Shown here one piece after another: positions 11,470-23,009 of a DNA stretch of 64,000 nt. A program made the translations under genes and the position numbers. A model generated the notes under the pieces. The model ran no database searches. It saw only the letters and a list, made by a program, of their open reading frames with translations, and was not told the origin of the DNA. The number at the start of each line of letters is the position of its first letter. The stretch's first letter is position 1. The DNA is from Mikania micrantha (Eukaryota > Streptophyta > Magnoliopsida > Asterales > Asteraceae), in assembly GCA_009363875.1 (NCBI GenBank), contig CM018687.1, forward strand, positions 18,476,963 through 18,540,962, given 5' to 3'.

Positions 11470-12298
11470 AGGGACACAGTTAAATCTGAGTACAGCTTAC
11501 CACCCACAAACGGATGGACAAAGCGAACGTACCATCCAAACCCTAGAGGACATGTTAAGAACCTGTGTATTGAACTTCGGTGGGAATTGGGATTTCCATT
11601 TGCCACTGATCGAATTCTCCTACAATAACAGTTACCATAGCAGTATCGGATGTGCACCATTCGAGGCTCTTTATGGTCGGAAATGTCGATCACCAATCTG
11701 TTGGACTAAAGTTGGAGACAATCGAATAACTGGGCCAGAACTAATTCAGGAAACCACTGATAAGATTGCTCAGATTCAAAGAAGACTACAAGCTACAAGG
11801 AGCAGACAAAAGAGCTACACTGACAAACGACGTAAGCCGTTGGAATTCCAAGTGGGAGACCGAGTAATGTTGAAGGTGTCCCCATGGAAAGGCGTTGTAC
11901 GCTTTGGAAAGAAAGGCAAATTAGCACCAAGATACGTGGGACCGTTCGAGATCATCGAGCGTATTGGTCCTGTGGCGTATAGGCTGAGATTACCTGATGA
12001 ACTCAGTGGTGTGCATGACATGTTTCACGTCTCGAACTTAAAGAAACGCCTTGCTGACGAATCTCTCGTCATTCCGATAGAAGAAATTCAAGTTGATGAA
12101 CAGTTACATTTCATAGAAGAACCTTTGGAGATTATGGATCGCAAGGTTAAACAACTGAGGCGAAGCCGTATTCCGATTGTAAAGGTTAGATGGAATTCAA
12201 GACGCGGACCCGAGTTTACTGGGGAGTGTGAAGATCACATGAAGTCAAAGTATCCCCAACTGTTTGAAGAGGAAGTTGTACCCGATAACAACTCTTAA
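11470..12298 (+). pseudogene. Element B integrase C-terminus with chromodomain
   Basis: After a frameshift near 11550, 248 codons are open from 11552. Integrase words: STAYHPQTDGQSERTIQTL with the catalytic Glu of the DDE triad in QSE, then FSYNNSYHSSIGCAPFEALY, then YTDKRRKPLEFQVGDRVML. The C-terminal region has MFHVSNLKKRL, followed by a chromodomain-like segment (VKVRWNSRRGPEF ... KYPQLF). This marks a chromovirus of the Tekay/Del sort. A conserved Trp after EFT appears replaced by Gly. It ends in TAA 35 bp before the LTR. Such chromodomains direct integration to heterochromatin. Confidence 0.8.
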
Positions 12299-12320
12299 AT
12301 TTCGGGACGAAATTTCTCTA

Positions 12321-12330
12321 ACAAGGGGAG
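12321..12330 (+). other. Element B polypurine tract
   Basis: ACAAGGGGAG two bases before the LTR start TGTAACATC, preceded by the usual TTTCGGGACGAAATTTC block. Confidence 0.75.
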
Positions 12331-13389
12331 ACTGTAACATCAGTGCCGGAACCGTCACCGGAACAGTGATCTTAAACAGTTTCATGAACAGTAAACAGGT
12401 ACGAATCATATACATTTCAGTACATTTCATATTCATATCAGTTGTCATTATCATTTTGTGTTATCATAGAACAAATACAGAAACATTTAACAGAAACACA
12501 GTTCAGAACAATGGTTTTTGAGTCAGATAATTATCTGGCAACACAAAACCATCATGTGATTATTTGTTAGGACTTATTATGTATAAATGTATGTGAAGCC
12601 TTACAGAACCAAACACACGGATGTTGTGATGTGAATGTTAAACTGACGAGTTATACGTATAGGTGACGATCTGTACGAATAAATCTGATTGTTTAACGTT
12701 CTAAATGATATCCGATAATTAGAAAACAAGATTGAAACGTATAGTTATCGTCGTGTTCGTACGAGTGACGATTCGAACGAATACGCGCGACAACCGTACG
12801 TTTCGACTTAAAAATAAATTAATATTTTAAAATTCAAATAAATAAAAGATATTAGTTAATTTATTAGGAATCACAACTTGGAATAATTTTGTAAATCCTA
12901 TTTTTTTAAATGGTATCGTTTCGGGATGAAAATCACGAGATATGGTATTTTACGCGAAACAACACTTTACGCGAAACCGAATGAGACCGATCTACCGGGT
13001 ATCTCTAAAAACATTAAAGATGGTCTTAAATGCATCACCAACCTCCACCCAACCCTCTCTTTCCCCTCATTTTCGTTCTAGCTGTTTCCTCCACCTTCTC
13101 TCTAGAGGATCTCCTTCATTTCTAGCCGGAATCGAGCATAGTTGGTGTCATTACGATCCTTTCATCTTGTAGATTACAGAAGTACAAGTATTTTGAGCTT
13201 CCATCCACGAAATTTAAGGTAAATGATCACTTTAAATTCGGTTTTAGGGTATTCACGAGTCCTTTTAGTTGTAGTCATGATAATTGGTTTTAAACACTTA
13301 CGAACGTTGAGATGAGCACTAGTAAACAACTAGGAATGTGTAGAATTTGTGTTGTAACAGATCCAAGTCAATGGGGACATGAGGATTAC

Positions 13390-13860
13390 AGGTTCGTGAA
13401 AACTAAAGGTTGGCCGAACCCTCATCAGTAGCCGGCCGAACCAAATGAACTTGGCCGAACCTTTTCTTGATCACCGAACCTTCAATGGATGGGGATGAGC
13501 CTGGAACGAACCCTGCAAGCCCTGAGTCACGAACCCTGCTGCTCTGAGCACCGAACCCTTGTTCCTGGAACACGAACCCTCTACTACCTGGCCACCGAAC
13601 CTTAAGGCAATGCAACGCTTCTAGCCGCGTACCTGTAAGCATCTTAAACAGCCGAACCTTTACCTTGTTGGACGAACCATTCTGGTCACGAACCTAGGAA
13701 CTATGGCCGAACCCTTTGGACCTACGAACTCATGGTTCCTGTTTAATTACAACGAACCTGTTACTCAAAGCCGAACCCTCTACTTATTCGAACCTACATG
13801 AGATCGGGCGAACCTTGTTGCTATACTAGCCGAACCTTTAATAAACCTCATTAGGTTCGC
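13390..13860 (+). repeat. CGAACC motif array in LTR B
   Basis: About 19 copies of CGAACC, usually as GCCGAACCCT or CCGAACCTT, spread over 470 bp with unrelated spacers of about 15-30 bp. The equivalent part of LTR D (54225-54665) has the same kind of array with different spacers. Confidence 0.85.
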
Positions 13861-14940
13861 TGCTTTCATGTTTTAAAAATTCAAAGACCTTAGAAATCAT
13901 ATGTTCTTCCATGTACGAGGAGCGAGTCATGTACGAACCATGCATGGGAACTTAGTTGTGTGCATGGGAATGATGTGGGATGTTCAATTCCATGAAAACT
14001 CACTTTAACATAAATCAAGTTATCATTGAAAGTTGATAAAGAATTAAAGATTTGGTGTTAGTTTAAATATTAACACTTAACCCTAGGAAAGGACCAATTA
14101 CAAATAACGAACTTGAATTGGGATTCATGGGAAATCAAAGAACTCAAATGTGAATATTGGGCTCAATTGGGCCCAATGGGCTTAGTTAAGCCCACCACAT
14201 GGTAAATACCAAATTTAATTCAAGAAATGGCAATTTAAATAAAGAAATAACATCAATTAATAGTTAATGGTTATATTGTCATAAATGTCATTGGTTTCTT
14301 TAGAGTTTATATATTTATAAGTTAATTGTATTATAAATGATTGGGAATTTGTTGCAAAATAGACAATATTGATTGTCTGGTTTTGAATAAAGAACAAAGG
14401 AAACTCTGTCCAAATTTTGTGAAAATTTAAAAGTAAATATCTATAACTAATTATGGGATTGGGTCTAAAAAGGGTAATTAAGTTAGATCAAATCATAGAA
14501 ACACTTAGTACATTAGGAAACTTAGTTACACACAACAAGAACAAGCCTTAGATACAACTACTAATACGCGTACTTATAGCATTCAAATTCTTCTAAAACA
14601 ACTCAGGAACTGAAGACACATAGTCTACAAACAAGGGCGCGCATTTTGTGATAGAACATTACATAGCAACACAGGTGAGTTCTGTCACACCCCCACCCCT
14701 CGTCACCTCGTGTCTGATCTGACGTCACTGAACCGGTTGCGGAAGCATAGTGGTGATGTCTCCGAGGTGAGGTGTGACTTACTTGAACCGATATCATAAG
14801 CACACAGATTAACTTAAAATAAATATAATACAGGGTTTCGTCATTACAATCAGTATCATAATTTACAACTAAGTTTATTACACAACTGACTTATTTAATT
14901 ACTAGTGTTTGAAGTGCTGCCTCACCGAGTGTCACTGTCT

Positions 14941-14990
14941 TCCTGCAAAAAGATTTAAGTTTGAAACGTCAGCACAAAGCTGGTGAGTTC
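14941..14990 (-). other. Conserved LTR stem-loop, copy 2
   Basis: Minus strand: GAACTCACCAGC, loop TTTGT, GCTGACGTTT, then CTTTTTGCAGGA. The stem is CAGC/GCTG where the other copies have CAAC/GTTG, a paired change. Confidence 0.6.
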
Positions 14991-16483
14991 GACAGTTCAA
15001 TTTAAAACAATATGATATGATAAGCACGTTCTCAAAAGTTCAGTTCCGGATAACCATGGGACCTGTATCTAGTTCCTTTCGGACGTCTAGTCTGTCTCAA
15101 GATATTACCCGTCGGTACATATCTTAGTGCCTCATTATCTTAATGTCTATCACACCATTAAGAAGTTCAGGAAACAGATAACAAACATTCACACAAGGGG
15201 AGATGCAATCCTCCCAGCGAATGGGGTGTCAACCAATAGTACTATCAATGTTTTCTGCTCGGCCACACATGGGTTCACTAGATACAGTTCAAAAATGAGG
15301 ACTTTCAGTTCCATGATAGAGTTCAGTCTACAGGCAAAATCCCATGAAATCCCACAAAATCACATGAAATCACACAGATATCATTGATGCATATCATATG
15401 TTCAGACAACAGTTTGCAGAGTTTCCCCGATGTTTATAAAAGATTAAAAATAAAAGGGGTTGTACGAAACTCACCTGATAATATAGGTGTAGCAGAGTAT
15501 CACCAAACTGATAGTACAGAGATGATTCTGCATTTAGTTATATTTAATAAGTTATTTATGTTCTAGTTTACTGATTAGATCTTTCTGAACGTTCAATGTC
15601 AAAGACATTGCTTAGTAAATCATCAACTCGATACTAATTATGTAATTAATTAATTTAATGTTATATCATACAATGTATGATAATGTAGGAACCTACATTG
15701 CATTAGATTCCTAATACAAGGTTGATGACATTCTTGATTAATCAGAATAATCCCAGATTAACCAAATAGTTAATGTTGTTGATTATGATACTGTAAGAGT
15801 TTCTAGACAATTTAATGGCTTAGGAATGATCAATCCTTGTTATTGATTACCCACTTATCATGAAATATCACAATGTAGCATCACAATAGGTGTAAAAACC
15901 AAGTTTAACATACTAATCTGACTGTTATCATTAACATCAGATAATCGTTCCAATGAGTATGTTAATGATTATGATTAGTTTGAAACACTTGGATTTAACC
16001 TTGCATTTCAAGGATTAACCCAACTAATCACCTACATTGTTATAATCAAATGGATTAAACCATTATAATCATGGGTATAGTTTCATGCAAACCGGGCATT
16101 ACAACGGATCAAAACAAGGATTTAACCATTAAAACTTCGTGTTCTTTGTTTATAATCAATCCTAGCCATCATCTAGGCAATAATCAACAATCCTAACTAT
16201 GTCATTACGTTCAAAATCAAGATCTAATCAATCAAAATCAAACTAGAAGGTTTAAACGGATCATTACCTAATCAGACAGATATCTGCGGCTTAAATGACG
16301 ATCAGGACTTGTTAAGATGATCCCTGGTGCGATCCTTACGTTCAGAGGGCTTCAAAATGGAGTTTTGAGGCTTCAAGTTTCGTCTGCTTTGCTTCTGGGT
16401 CGAAAGAGTTCGAGAAAGTTATAAAAATGGTTTCTGCATGAAGATCTGATAAAAAGGATCAGATCATTCCACCGCCGCACTCG

Positions 16484-16608
16484 TCGCGTACCGCGACCAA
16501 GAGCCAAAAGGGGCTTCGCGTACCGCGACGATTTCCGGAGGAATCTTAGATATTTTGAAATCATCGCGTACCGCGGAGGATTCTCAATCCATCCATCGCG
16601 TACCGCGA
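16484..16608. repeat. Four-copy palindromic motif TCGCGTACCGCGA
   Basis: Copies start at 16484, 16516, 16564 (last base G) and 16596, at intervals of 32, 48 and 32 bp. Each is an inverted repeat TCGCG/CGCGA around TAC. Spacers are not alike. It lies in the middle of solo LTR C. Confidence 0.9.
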
Positions 16609-17038
16609 TGAGTCCGGTCGACCAACACTTAGTGATTTTTCTTCATTTTTCGATTTCGGCAATCCAGGACTCCGTTTTGTGCACGGTTTTCGTCCACGTT
16701 CATCATTTCTCACCTACTATCATTCTGTAACAATTACAAGTATTAAAACAACGTGGATTTCTAGAACGATCAAATGTGCTCACGTCACTTATGACGTAAT
16801 TCTCGTATGCAACTGTCACAAGTTCATTGCCCCTTTCCTAACATTTTGTTTTAAAACGCGGGGCTGAGAAGCATGCTAAACTGTTATTTAAATTGTTTAC
16901 TTAAATGTTTTTGAATTTATATGTTGTATATATAAATGTTATCCTAGGCCATGTCTAGGAAGATTTTATGCAGGTTTTACTAAGCTTATTTACTTATAAA
17001 TTAAGTGAATAATCGGGTTAAACAAAACATTTCAAATG

Positions 17039-17330
17039 AATCAAACTAAACATTTTGACAAATCAAGTGGGTGAGTTCAACGAATCAAACGAAACATTTT
17101 GACAAATCAAGTGGGTGAGTTCAACGAATCAAACGAAACATTTTGACAAAACAAGTGTGTGAGTTCCACGAATCAAATGAAACATTTTGACAAATCAAGT
17201 GGGTGAGTTCAATGAATCAAACGAAACATTTTGACAAAACAAGTGTGTGAGTTCAACGAATCAAACGAAACATTTTGACGAAACAAGTGTGGAAATTCAA
17301 CGAATCAAACGAAACAATCTTTGCAAAGTT
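17039..17330 (+). repeat. 44-bp tandem repeat in LTR B
   Basis: Six units and a partial seventh start at 17039, 17083, 17127, 17171, 17215, 17259 and 17303. Each begins AATCAAACGAAACATTTTGA and contains CAAGTGGGTGAGTTCAACG or a close variant. There is no unique spacer between units. Confidence 0.92.
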
Positions 17331-17885
17331 AATATTCAATGTTCAACAAATCAAGTGTTTGTCGAACAACGAATCAAGTGTACAATTGATCAATGAATCT
17401 AGTATTCTATGATCAACGAATCAAGTACATCTTGTAACGGAATCAGACGAATCAATAAATCATTTTCAGGGGGAAAGCCTGGGAAATATCAAAGATAACA
17501 TATGCCAAAACGAATCAAGAACGAAACAAAAACCCTACATTTCAAGAAGTCCTAGCTAGACTGTTTGATTTGTAGGTCATATGTTTGATGATATTTACAG
17601 ATTCCCTAACTACTAAGTACCTAGATTGACAAACTAGTCTACTCGAGTTTGACCAAGGCCCTAATCATTAGGACTTAGATTTTATTAAATGTTTATTTAT
17701 TTATTTAATTAAGCATTTATAACTGTTTATACAATTGTTGTGGTTGATCACATTGTGTGATGAAATTATGAAATCAACAGGGATTTCAAATGATTGTAAT
17801 TACAGGGACAACAAACAGAAGAACTTATGGGATTGTGTTAAGGGTAAAAATGGTTAATTATCATTAACAGCAGTGTCATATGCAT

Positions 17886-17951
17886 ATTAGTATGTGGTGG
17901 GATGTTGGCTAGGGCTTGTCCCTTACATATGCCCTATATATAAGCATACCG
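17886..17951 (+). other. Hairpin module M, copy 1
   Basis: Core GGTGGGATGTTGGCTAGGGC ... TACATATGCCCTATATATA, flanked by arms that can pair (TTAGTATG and CATACC). Related copies are at 53112, 56494 and 56701. Confidence 0.5.
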
Positions 17952-18036
17952 ATGTGGATATCACATGTGGTGTTAATGAGGTTAGGGTCTTTACCGAAGG
18001 AGGTTTTCAAATCATTTTCAATTACTAAAACTATAT

Positions 18037-18082
18037 GAACTCACCAACCATGTGTTGATTTTATTTTTGCATGACTTCTCAG
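18037..18082 (+). other. Conserved LTR stem-loop, copy 3
   Basis: GAACTCACCAAC, loop CATGT, GTTGATTTT, then GCATGACTTCTCAGG. Near the 3' end of LTR B. Confidence 0.6.
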
Positions 18083-18435
18083 GTGACAAACATGTCAACT
18101 AGGAAGCTTATGCTTTTGGACTAGGACTTCAGATAGAAGACAATATTTTTGGACCTGCATATTTTTGGAAACATCATTATACAATTATTTTGTACATCTT
18201 GTGTAGTTACAAGTTAGTTAATTTATGATGTTTATGATAGATTTACATTGTTAAATTATGAACGATTCGGATGTAATTTAACTTTGTAATTATATCCTAT
18301 TTAGCATTTCTCATTTATATCATGTGCAATGTAAAAAATCTGATCACTATCGATTATCACTCCCGATATCACGCCCCGGGAACATTCCGCCTGACGGGGA
18401 AACCCGATCCTACCCCGCCGGCTGGGGGTGTGACA

Positions 18436-20929
18436 TCGGTCGTCTTCGTTTATCTGCATACGACTTTTGACGGTGTTGTGCCGCCTTTAAGTGGGCTAGT
18501 ATCTGATCAATTCGTTGGTTTGTAACTTTAATTATCTCTTTATTTTCGATCTCTCGCGGGCCAACTTCTCCCCAACAAACAGGAGTATGACACCGCCTCC
18601 CATATAACATTTCATATGGAGGTATTCCCAACCCAGAATGATAACTGTTGTTATACGAAAATTCCGCCAGAGGTAGATAGTCATCCCAACTACCTCCAAA
18701 ATAAATAATACACGCTCGTAACATATCCTCCAGTGTCTGAATAGTCTGTTCACTCTGACCATCAGTCTGAGGATGATACACTGTGCTCAACAACAGTTTC
18801 GTGCCTAATTCCTCTTGAAAATTCTTCCAGAAATGAGAAGTGAATTGTGCGTCTCTATCGGACACAATCGTCACTGGTATCCTGTGACGTGACACTATTT
18901 CTATTACATACACTCCCGCCATTTTCTCAGAAGAATACGATTCATGAATAGGAATAAAATAAGCACTTTTAGTCAACCGATCCACAATGAACCAAATCGT
19001 ATCGTACCGCTTTCTGGTTTTCGGGAGTTTAGTAATTAGGTCCATAATGATGTGTTCCCATTTCCACATAGGAATCTCTAAAGGCTGTAATTCGCCATAA
19101 GGCTTTTGATGTTCAGCCTTAACTTGTAAACAAGTTAAACATTTTTCAACATATTTAACAATATCTCGTTTCATACTTGGCCACAAGTAATTTACCCGAA
19201 GGTCTCGATACATTTTAGTGGCTCCCGGATGAATTGAGTATTTTGATTTATGAGCCTCTTCCGTCAAATCAGTTTTCAAAGAACAAGTGGGAGGTATCCA
19301 CACCCTACCCCATCTTGTCTTTAACCTGTGACTATCTTCATCCAGATTATGAGCTTGCCCCTTTATTCGGTCTCTTTTCCAATTTTCTTCTTTTAAAGCT
19401 TCAACTTGAGCTTCTTTAATTTGATCCACCAAATCAGAGGAAATCACAATCTTCATTGCTGTAACGTGAATGGGTTCATGTTCTTCTTTCCTACTCAAGG
19501 CATCCGCCACCATATTGGCTTTTCCCGGATGATACAGGATTTCACAATCATAATCCTTGAGTAGTTCTATCTTACGTCTTTGCCTCATATTTAATTCCTT
19601 CTGTGTGAAGAAATATTTCAGGCTCTTGTGATTAGTGTAAATTGTGCATTTCACACCATACAAGTAATGCCTACAAATTTTTAAGGCAAACACCACCGCT
19701 GCTAATTCTAGATCATGAATAGGATAGTTTACTTCATGAACCTCCAGTTGCCTCGACACATAGGCAATCACTTTGCCCCTTTGCATAAGGACACAACCAA
19801 GCCCAAGATAAGATGCATCAGAGTACAACACGAAATCATCAGGTCCATCTGGTAGGGTTAATACCGGTGACTGAGTTAGCTTGAACTTGAGTTCATTGAA
19901 AGTTTTTTCTTGGTCATCACCCCAATTAAATTTCACATATTTCCCTGTCAATTTAGTCAAAGGAGATGCAATTCTTGCAAAATCTTGTATGAATCGCCGA
20001 TAGTAACCGGCTAGACTAAGAAAACTTCTAATTTCAGTAGGAGTTTTAGGATAACTCCACTTCATCACCACTTGGACTTTTGAAGGATCAACAAGTATGC
20101 CATCAGCAGACACCACATGTTCAAAAAACTGGACTTCACGCAACCAAAAAACGCATTTGGAGAATTTGGCATATAGTTTCTCCTTCCGTAAAGTTTCGAG
20201 TACTTCACGCAAATGACATGCGTGATCACCCTCATTTTTAGAATAAATAAGGATGTCATCGATAAAGACAATGACAGACCGATCCAACATTGGGCGACAG
20301 GCTCGGTTCATTAAGTCCATGAAAGCAGCCGGTGCATTAGTCAACCTAAACGACATCATAAGAAATTCATAATGACCGTAATGAGTACGGAAAGCAGTTT
20401 TGGGAATATCTTCCTCTTTATCCTTGAGTTGATGATAACCCGATCGAAGATCGATTTTAGAAAAGCACGACGCTTCTTGCAACTGGTCAAAAAGATCATC
20501 AATTCTAGGTAGAGGATATCGATTTTTCACAGTCACTTTGTTCAACTCCCTATAGTCGATACACATTCTAAGGCTTCCGTTTTTCTTTTTAACAAAAAGT
20601 ATTGGTGAACCCCACGGGGAGATACTCGGACGGATGAAGCCTTTATCTAAAAGATCTTGCAACTGTGTCATTAATTCTTTCATTTCAGATGGTGCCAAAC
20701 GATATGGAGCTTTAGCTATGGGCTTAGCCCCAGGAATAAGATCAATCTTAAATTCAACATCCCTATCCAAAGGAACTCCCGGTAAATCATCCGGAAAAAC
20801 ATCAGGGAAATCCCTAACCACTGGAACATCGTTAAGTTCCTTTATCTCCTTTTTTGCATCAAGAACATAAGCTAAGAATGAGTGACCCCCATGGTTCATG
20901 TAATTCATAGCTTTAGCTAGAGAGCACAA
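18436..20929 (-). pseudogene. Element A pol: RT, RNase H, integrase (C-term lost)
   Basis: About 830 codons open on the minus strand. RT (roughly residues 40-260) has YPLPRIDDLFDQL, FRLTNAPAAFMDL and the catalytic FIDDILIYS. RNase H follows with LYSDASYLGLGCVL, YTNHKSLKYFF (the usual Asp of this motif is Asn) and ADALSRKEEH. The integrase has an HHCC region (HKSKYSIHPGATK ... CLTC) and a DDE core (MDLITKLP, SDRDAQF, DGQSEQT). The frame reaches YADKRRRPM and then runs into the end of LTR B. No chromodomain remains. In a live element these enzymes copy RNA and insert the DNA. Confidence 0.9.
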
Positions 20930-20959
20930 TATGGTTCCACCCCGTTTCTCTCCTTGAAT

Positions 20960-21766
20960 TCATACTTCATAACCACCCGGGGATATTAATTGTATAACCT
21001 TACGGTTACATACAATATTGGCTCCATATTTAGACAACCAATCCATCCCAATCACAACATCAAACTCTACCAAGATCATTGGAATTAAATCAACATCATA
21101 ATCATCACCATTTATGGTGAGTTTACATTTATGATAGATGTCATACACTAAGAAACTCTTAGAGTCAGCTATTTCTACCTCTAATGGATAAGGTAGTTTA
21201 GCTAATATAAGCGAATGATGATCCACAAACTTCACAGATATAAAAGAGCGACTAGCTCCATAATCAAACAATACATAAGCAGGTAAGGAATTTATATGAA
21301 AAGTACCTGTCACCATGTCTGAAGTGACTTTGGCCTCTTCTGCTGTAATTTTGAAGGCTCTACCCTTTGGTGTGGGTATTTCAACATTCTTGCCACTACC
21401 TTGAGCCTTAAAAGGCCCACCACTAGTACCTCCTTGACATGCCCCTTTTAACTCTGGACACTCACTTCTTCGGTGCCCCGGTTTGTAACAATTGTAGCAT
21501 AGATTGAGTGCACTAGCACATTGAGAGGCAAGATGCCCCGACTTGCCACATTTATAACACACTACTGCTTTGAAATAACATTTCCCAGCATGTTTCTTCC
21601 CACAAGTTAAACAATGTCTAGCATCTTTCAAAGAACTAGACTTTTTGAGTGGACTAACAAATTTCCCCTTTTTAGAGGAACCCACATCCCTTTCTACCTT
21701 TCGTTTTTCCCCACGGTCTTCTTGTCTTTTTAAGTCCAACTCCCGTTCACGAGCACAATCAATCAA
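20960..21766 (-). pseudogene. Element A gag C-terminus and protease
   Basis: Basic linker, then three zinc knuckles (CLTCGKKHAGKC, CYKCGKSGHLASQC, CYNCYKPGHRRSEC), then an aspartic protease whose active site reads FDYGASRSFIS; the usual Thr after Asp is Tyr, probably inactivating. The domain ends with VVIGMDWLSKYGAN. It is shifted one frame from the upstream gag and separated from pol by a stop near 20957, so three breaks divide what was one polyprotein. Confidence 0.85.
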
Positions 21767-22602
21767 TTCATAAATGTTTCAAACTTGGATGGTATGAGGA
21801 ACTCTCGGTACTTAGCATTCAACATGATATGGTACCTTTTAATCCACATTCGTTCAGTTCTAAGAAGATCATGACAGAATTTGGCTTTATCAAAGAACAC
21901 TGTAGTAATAGTGTATATATCTTCCTCCTTGTGCCTCATATTTAGGAATTCCTTAGTAATTCTATCAATAGCAGCATAAGGACATAATCGTTTAAGGAAC
22001 AACTCCTTAAATGCTCCCCAAGTCAAATCCTTGATACCATCCCGACCCTTCTCCTTTCGAAGAAGTTCCCACCAATCTTTTGCTCGGTCCTTTAATTGGT
22101 TTCCTGCAAACATCACCTCATCAGATGGATCACAATGACATGTTTCAAAAGTACTTTCCATGTCAGAAATCCACCTTTGACTCAACAGTGAATCTACCTC
22201 ACCTTTAAATTCAGCTGTCTTACAAGCCACAAACTCTTTATTAGTAACCTTTTTAGAAGGTCTCTCCCCACCTATTTCATCCTTAAGAGTTGAAAACTCT
22301 TCACGTATAAAATTTTTCAATGAAGCTTGTATTCCATCTATATGAGTTGGTAAGCTAGCTTCAAATGCTTTAGCTACTTCCTCCCTCACAATCACTTGCA
22401 GTTCGGTGAGATGTTCTTCTTCATGATCTAACCCTTCTGGGTTATGTTCATCAACTATTTTATGATTGAAATAATTTAAACACATCATTAGTTTTACATA
22501 TATACTAACATATATGCAAACCACATACTCATCCTTATCGGATTTATACACTACATATTTATGTGTCTTTATTGAATATTCACACTTTTGTGAATTACCC
22601 AA
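21763..22602 (-). pseudogene. Element A gag N-terminal part
   Basis: Retrotransposon gag capsid domain, with RWISDMESTFETC, FAGNQLKDRAKDWWELL and WGAFKELFLKRLCPYAA. It overlaps the start of the knuckle/protease frame by four bases, a frameshift relative to a full polyprotein. The first ~60 codons look like leader sequence read through; the true start is more likely downstream, near the acidic HEEEHLTELQ segment. Confidence 0.8.
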
Positions 22603-22993
22603 TTATTTAACTAATAATGACACAATTGTGATTTTAACCAATCACATACACCCCGTTTTAACACCTTACCAAATCTTCCATATACTAATATGAAATAATG
22701 TTCCCAAAGATACGTTCATATCGTGTATATGTTACTAAGTTGGCCAGGCATAGCAAGATATGCACCATATATCCGTGTCCTTACGTTCACTGTTTCACAC
22801 AAGTTAGGAATATTGGTTTATAACAATACAAATTCCCATATCACATAACACTATGCAACAATTAACAGATACATAATACCTGGTGAGTTCGGCTTTGTGA
22901 TCGGATTTCGGATCGAACGACTCTTCCCATCTATCAAGAGCTCAATGGTTTGAGTTTAAGTGTTCATGACGCACTCAAATCCCTCAAACCGTT

Positions 22994-23006
22994 GGCTCTG
23001 ATACCA
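22994..23006 (-). other. Element A primer-binding site (tRNA-iMet)
   Basis: Minus strand TGGTATCAGAGCC, three bases inside the 5' LTR. Confidence 0.9.
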
Positions 23007-23009
23007 ACT

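Larger units (their letters stand above)
14683..16820 (-). mobile_element. Solo LTR C, TSD AGTTC
   Basis: On the plus strand it begins TGTCACACCCCCACC and ends CAACTGTCACA, and is flanked by a perfect AGTTC at 14678-14682 and 16821-16825. Removing it rejoins LTR B across a segment that is colinear with LTR D (GGTGAGTTC ... CCCTTTC ... TTGTTTTAAAAC). Orientation is minus because the conserved stem-loop (14941-14990) reads on that strand near the TGTCACACCCCC end. No coding region. The palindrome array is at 16484-16608. Confidence 0.85.
11440..18435 (+). mobile_element. Ty3/gypsy element B, 5'-truncated, inserted in A
   Basis: Plus-strand fragment: integrase C-terminal half with chromodomain (to 12298), polypurine tract, and a complete 3' LTR (12333-18435, holding solo LTR C). 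The LTR ends GGGGGTGTGACA exactly where element A's integrase frame breaks. The A sequence after it starts TCGGT, the expected right TSD. No 5' LTR, gag, protease or RT is present, and A's integrase end is missing too, so one later deletion from A's polypurine tract into B's integrase explains both losses. Confidence 0.75.
12333..18435 (+). repeat. Element B 3' LTR, interrupted by solo LTR C
   Basis: Starts TGTAACATCAG and ends CTGGGGGTGTGACA. Without the 2138-bp insert and its duplicated AGTTC it is about 3.96 kb. It is related to the LTR of element D: both share words such as GTGACGAT...ACGAATAC, TTTATTAGGAATCACAA, a CGAACC array in the middle, an ACTCAGGTGAGTTC segment and the TGTTTTGTTTTAAAAC segment. 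The interior holds a CGAACC array (13390-13860), 44-bp repeats (17039-17330), a large hairpin module (17886-17951) and the conserved stem-loop (18037-18082). Confidence 0.75.

Noticed and set aside
17039..17330. Regular 44-bp direct repeats as a CRISPR-like array
   Set aside because: Units are contiguous with no unique spacers, and the context is a plant LTR.
18322..18525. Short plus-strand frame over the LTR B/element A junction
   Set aside because: Shadow of the integrase coding strand and LTR end.
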